DNA from: Comamonadaceae bacterium
GTDB taxonomy: Bacteria; Pseudomonadota; Gammaproteobacteria; Burkholderiales; Burkholderiaceae_C
Assembly (NCBI GenBank): GCA_027483665.1
Contig: JAIXUC010000033.1
Coordinates: 186,001 to 250,000 of the forward strand
Direction: 5' to 3'
DNA: 64,000 nt
Shown here: positions 61,916-64,000 of the stretch, piece by piece
Position numbering within the stretch: the first letter of the stretch is position 1
How the letters are laid out: every line of letters begins with the position of its first letter
Translations under genes and position numbers: made by a program
The notes under the pieces: model-generated
The model's database searches: none
What the model was told of the DNA's origin: nothing
The model's input: the letters and a program-made list of their open reading frames with translations, nothing else

Positions 61916-63054
61916 ACAGCACCGCCGCGCACCCCTCGCCCCTGTCTCACACACCCCAACCGCACGAGGGCATGCCGCCGCTGGACACCAGCGGTCAGCC
62001 CTTGAGCTACTTCGAGTTTTGGCCGATGTGGGCTTTCTATCCGCCAGTGTTTCTGTATGCGCTGTGGCTCATGGTGCGCTACCGCGGGGTGTTGCTGCCG
62101 ACCGTGGCCAACCCTTCGTTTCCGGGGGGTGGCTTCTTCGGCGAATCCAAAGCCGAGATCTTGAACTTGGCCATGCAGCACATCCCGCAGTGGGTCGCGC
62201 CCTTCGTGCTGCGCGAGCGGCCGCTGGCCGGTGATCAACCAGCCGCCGAGGCCGCCGCCGCCCAAGAGGCCTTGGCACGGGCCGGTCTGGAACTGCCGGT
62301 GGTCGCGAAGCCAGATTTGGGCTGTCGAGGCGCGGGCGTCAAGCTGGTGCGAAGCCCCGAGCAATTGCAGGCCTACATCGCCGCTTTCCCGGCGGGTGCG
62401 CGCTATCTGTTGCAGCGTTACGTGCCGTTTGAAGGCGAGGCCGGCATCTTCTACTGCCGCGAACCTGGGCAAGCCCAAGGGCAGATCTTGTCGGTGACGC
62501 TGAAGTACTTTCCTTATGTGTACGGCGACGGTCGGCACACGCTGCGCGAGCTGATTCACCAAGACCCGCGCGCTGGCCGACTGCCCCACCTCTACCTGCA
62601 GCGCCATGCGGCACGCCTGGACCAGGTGCCCGCCGCTGGCGAGGCCATTCGCTTGGCTTTTGCAGGCAGCCACAGCCGCGGGGCCATCTTTCGCAACGGC
62701 ACGCATTGGGTGACACCCGCCATGCGCGAGCGCTTCGACGCCATCGCCCAAGCACTGCCCGAGTTCTACTTTGGGCGCTTCGACATCCGCTTCGCCTCTT
62801 TCGAGGACGTTCGCGCGGGCGGGGGCTTCACCATCGTCGAGGCCAACGGCGCTGGGGCCGAGAGCACCCATATCTGGGACCGCCAGACCAGCTTGCTGCA
62901 GGCCTGGGCTGACCTCATGCGCCAGTACCGGCTGCTCTTTCGCATCGGCCGGGCCAACCGAGACCGCGGCTTTGAGCCCCTGACCTGGGCTGAATTTCGA
63001 CGCTGGCACCGCCGAGAAAAAGAACTGACACCGCGCTATCCGGCGACCGACTAG
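61912..63054 (+). CDS. Membrane-anchored ATP-grasp ligase-like protein
   Basis: The 380-residue product has an N-terminal hydrophobic segment in FWPMWAFYPPVFLYALWLMV (residues about 38-58), then an ATP-grasp fold similar to D-alanine-D-alanine ligases. VVAKPDLGCRGAGVKLV near residue 130 is the nucleotide-binding beta strand and loop, LLQRYVPFEGEAGIFYCREP follows, and FGRFDIRFASFEDVRAGGGFTIVEANGAGAESTHIWD near residue 300 has the Mg-binding acidic and Asn residues (D, E, N). The enzyme probably makes an amide or ester bond from an acyl phosphate, near the membrane. The substrate is unknown. The ATGA overlap with the DedA gene ties the two together. Confidence 0.82.
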   Translation: MNSTAAHPSPLSHTPQPHEGMPPLDTSGQPLSYFEFWPMWAFYPPVFLYALWLMVRYRGVLLPTVANPSFPGGGFFGESKAEILNLAMQHIPQWVAPFVLRERPLAGDQPAAEAAAAQEALARAGLELPVVAKPDLGCRGAGVKLVRSPEQLQAYIAAFPAGARYLLQRYVPFEGEAGIFYCREPGQAQGQILSVTLKYFPYVYGDGRHTLRELIHQDPRAGRLPHLYLQRHAARLDQVPAAGEAIRLAFAGSHSRGAIFRNGTHWVTPAMRERFDAIAQALPEFYFGRFDIRFASFEDVRAGGGFTIVEANGAGAESTHIWDRQTSLLQAWADLMRQYRLLFRIGRANRDRGFEPLTWAEFRRWHRREKELTPRYPATD

Positions 63055-63063
63055 CGCGGTGCA

Positions 63064-63855
63064 TCACAAGCCGAAGCGTGCCCTGCGCTGGCGCATGTCG
63101 GGCGATTCCAAATCGAGCAAAGTCAGGAAATCGATGGTGCGAAAGGAGCGGTCGATGGCCGGCGGGCTGGCGATGCGCGCGCCCAGGGCCAGATAAGCCG
63201 ACAAGAGCTTGGGCAGCTTGGCCGGTTCATCAGGGCTGGCGCTGCCTATGGTTTCGCAGGCCAGCGCGGGCCAGGGCTGGCATTGAAGCTCTGAACTGGC
63301 CCACTGGGCCTTCATCTGGCGATGGGCCGCCAAGCCCAAGGCGGGGTCTTGCGAGGTGAGCGAACTGCAGCCCAACAAATAGCGTGCCCCCTGCGCCCCA
63401 GCCAGTTCTGCGATGCCACGCCACAACAGGCTCAACACCGTGAAGTTGCGGTGATGCGCCGCGATGCAGGCCCGGCCCAGCTCCAGCAGTCGGGGCCGCA
63501 GGGCAGCCAGTGGCGACAAGTCGAACTCTTGGTCGCAGTAGTAGCCGTGGTGGGCCGCGGCTTGCTGCCCGCTCTGCAACCGGTAGGTGCCCACCACTGT
63601 GCCGCTGTCCAAGTGCTCGACCATGAGGTGTTGGCAGACCGCGTCGAATCGGTCCTGGTCTAAGCCCGTGGCCCAAGACTCTGGCAGACCTTCGCTCAGC
63701 TCGAGGTTGAACACCTGAAAACGCAGCGCCTGCAAGCGCTGAAGATCGTGCAGGCTCTCGGCCATGCGGAGCCTGTAACCGAGCGCCGAAGCCAAAGCCC
63801 CACCAACGGAGATGGCGCTGTCGACGCTGAGGGATGAGGCAAATGAATCGGCCAT
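63064..63855 (-). CDS. GNAT-type N-acyltransferase (OlsB/FeeM-like)
   Basis: The 263-residue product resembles the OlsB/hemolysin and FeeM group of GNAT acyltransferases that use acyl-ACP. It has LQRLQALRFQVFNLELSEGLPESWATGLDQDRFDAVCQHLMVEHLDSGTVVGTYRL, the usual head with R..VF..E, then FDLSPLAALRPRLLELGRACIAAHHRNFTVLSLLWRGIAEL, with the LGR..(I/V) motif, and LLGCSSLTSQDP. OlsB transfers 3-hydroxyacyl groups to ornithine; FeeM acylates amino acids such as tyrosine. Which substrate is used here is open. ATG 63855 is preferred; a TTG at 63885 is in frame. It converges with the ATP-grasp gene nine bases apart. Confidence 0.83.
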   Translation of the reverse strand: MADSFASSLSVDSAISVGGALASALGYRLRMAESLHDLQRLQALRFQVFNLELSEGLPESWATGLDQDRFDAVCQHLMVEHLDSGTVVGTYRLQSGQQAAAHHGYYCDQEFDLSPLAALRPRLLELGRACIAAHHRNFTVLSLLWRGIAELAGAQGARYLLGCSSLTSQDPALGLAAHRQMKAQWASSELQCQPWPALACETIGSASPDEPAKLPKLLSAYLALGARIASPPAIDRSFRTIDFLTLLDLESPDMRQRRARFGL

Positions 63856-64000
63856 GGTGCCCACATGTGTCGGGGCAGCAGGCAAAAGCTTTCAAAGTCC
63901 TGGCGTTACATTTCGGCGAGCTGGGCCGGACCTTTCAGCCGTCTACCCAGCCCTTCCACCCCCATCCACCCTCACACCGCGCTCACCAGCGCGCCCGCCA

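Noticed and set aside
1-64000. Prophage, insertion sequence, integron, toxin-antitoxin or defence island
   Set aside because: No transposase, integrase, phage structural gene, restriction enzyme or toxin pair was recognised, and coding content is that of a conserved chromosome.

Overview
The window looks like a chromosomal segment of a betaproteobacterium of the order Burkholderiales, most probably Comamonadaceae-like. This is inferred from the high GC content, the tig-clpP-clpX-lon order, a cbb3 oxidase island with FNR boxes, Bug/TctC-type binding proteins, a small Trp-rich protein gene and hpnCDE. No sequence search could be run, so genus is left open. Nearly all sequence is coding. No prophage, insertion sequence, plasmid function or CRISPR array was seen.

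Layout. 1-4640 (minus): a vitamin B12 operon, made of a cobalamin riboswitch, a TonB-dependent receptor, a cobalamin-binding protein without signal peptide, cobU and a secreted BtuF-like protein running off the left edge. 4692-6389 (plus): zapB-like gene, zapA, 6S RNA and a TSUP exporter. 6386-18115: a low-oxygen island with hemN, fnr, ccoNOQP, ccoG, a FixH-like gene, ccoS, ccoI and a universal stress gene. Three FNR boxes sit at its promoters. 18139-23770: malonyl-CoA synthetase-like ligase, an orphan Bug binding protein, lgt, ilvD and a Trp-rich small protein. 23834-29983: cytochrome c, acs, an UPF0114 protein, class I fumarase, murI and a CBS protein. 30124-37332: a hypothetical gene, four tRNAs and the lon, clpX, clpP, tig proteostasis block.

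37416-45093: an RND efflux pair (inner-membrane pump and adaptor, no outer-membrane channel) diverges from hpnCDE, which makes squalene from farnesyl diphosphate. One palindrome sits between them. 45102-52247: a HAD hydrolase, hemH, and the tctCBA tricarboxylate transporter diverging from its two-component system tctDE. 52244-57763: Hsp15, a metallo-beta-lactamase-fold hydrolase coupled to an HDOD protein, and a YbbAP-like ABC exporter. 58039-63855: mostly membrane and envelope genes, including a frameshifted VTT protein, a DoxX-like protein, a DinB-like protein, a YHS protein, an alpha/beta hydrolase, an intact DedA/VTT protein, a membrane-anchored ATP-grasp ligase and a GNAT-type acyltransferase.

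Most of the window is conserved chromosomal content. The parts least explained by known systems are the DedA, ATP-grasp and acyltransferase group at the right end, the repeat-built start/stop ladder between cobU and btuF, the G-tract clusters before fnr and in the B12 operon, and the palindrome shared by the efflux and hopanoid-precursor promoters.
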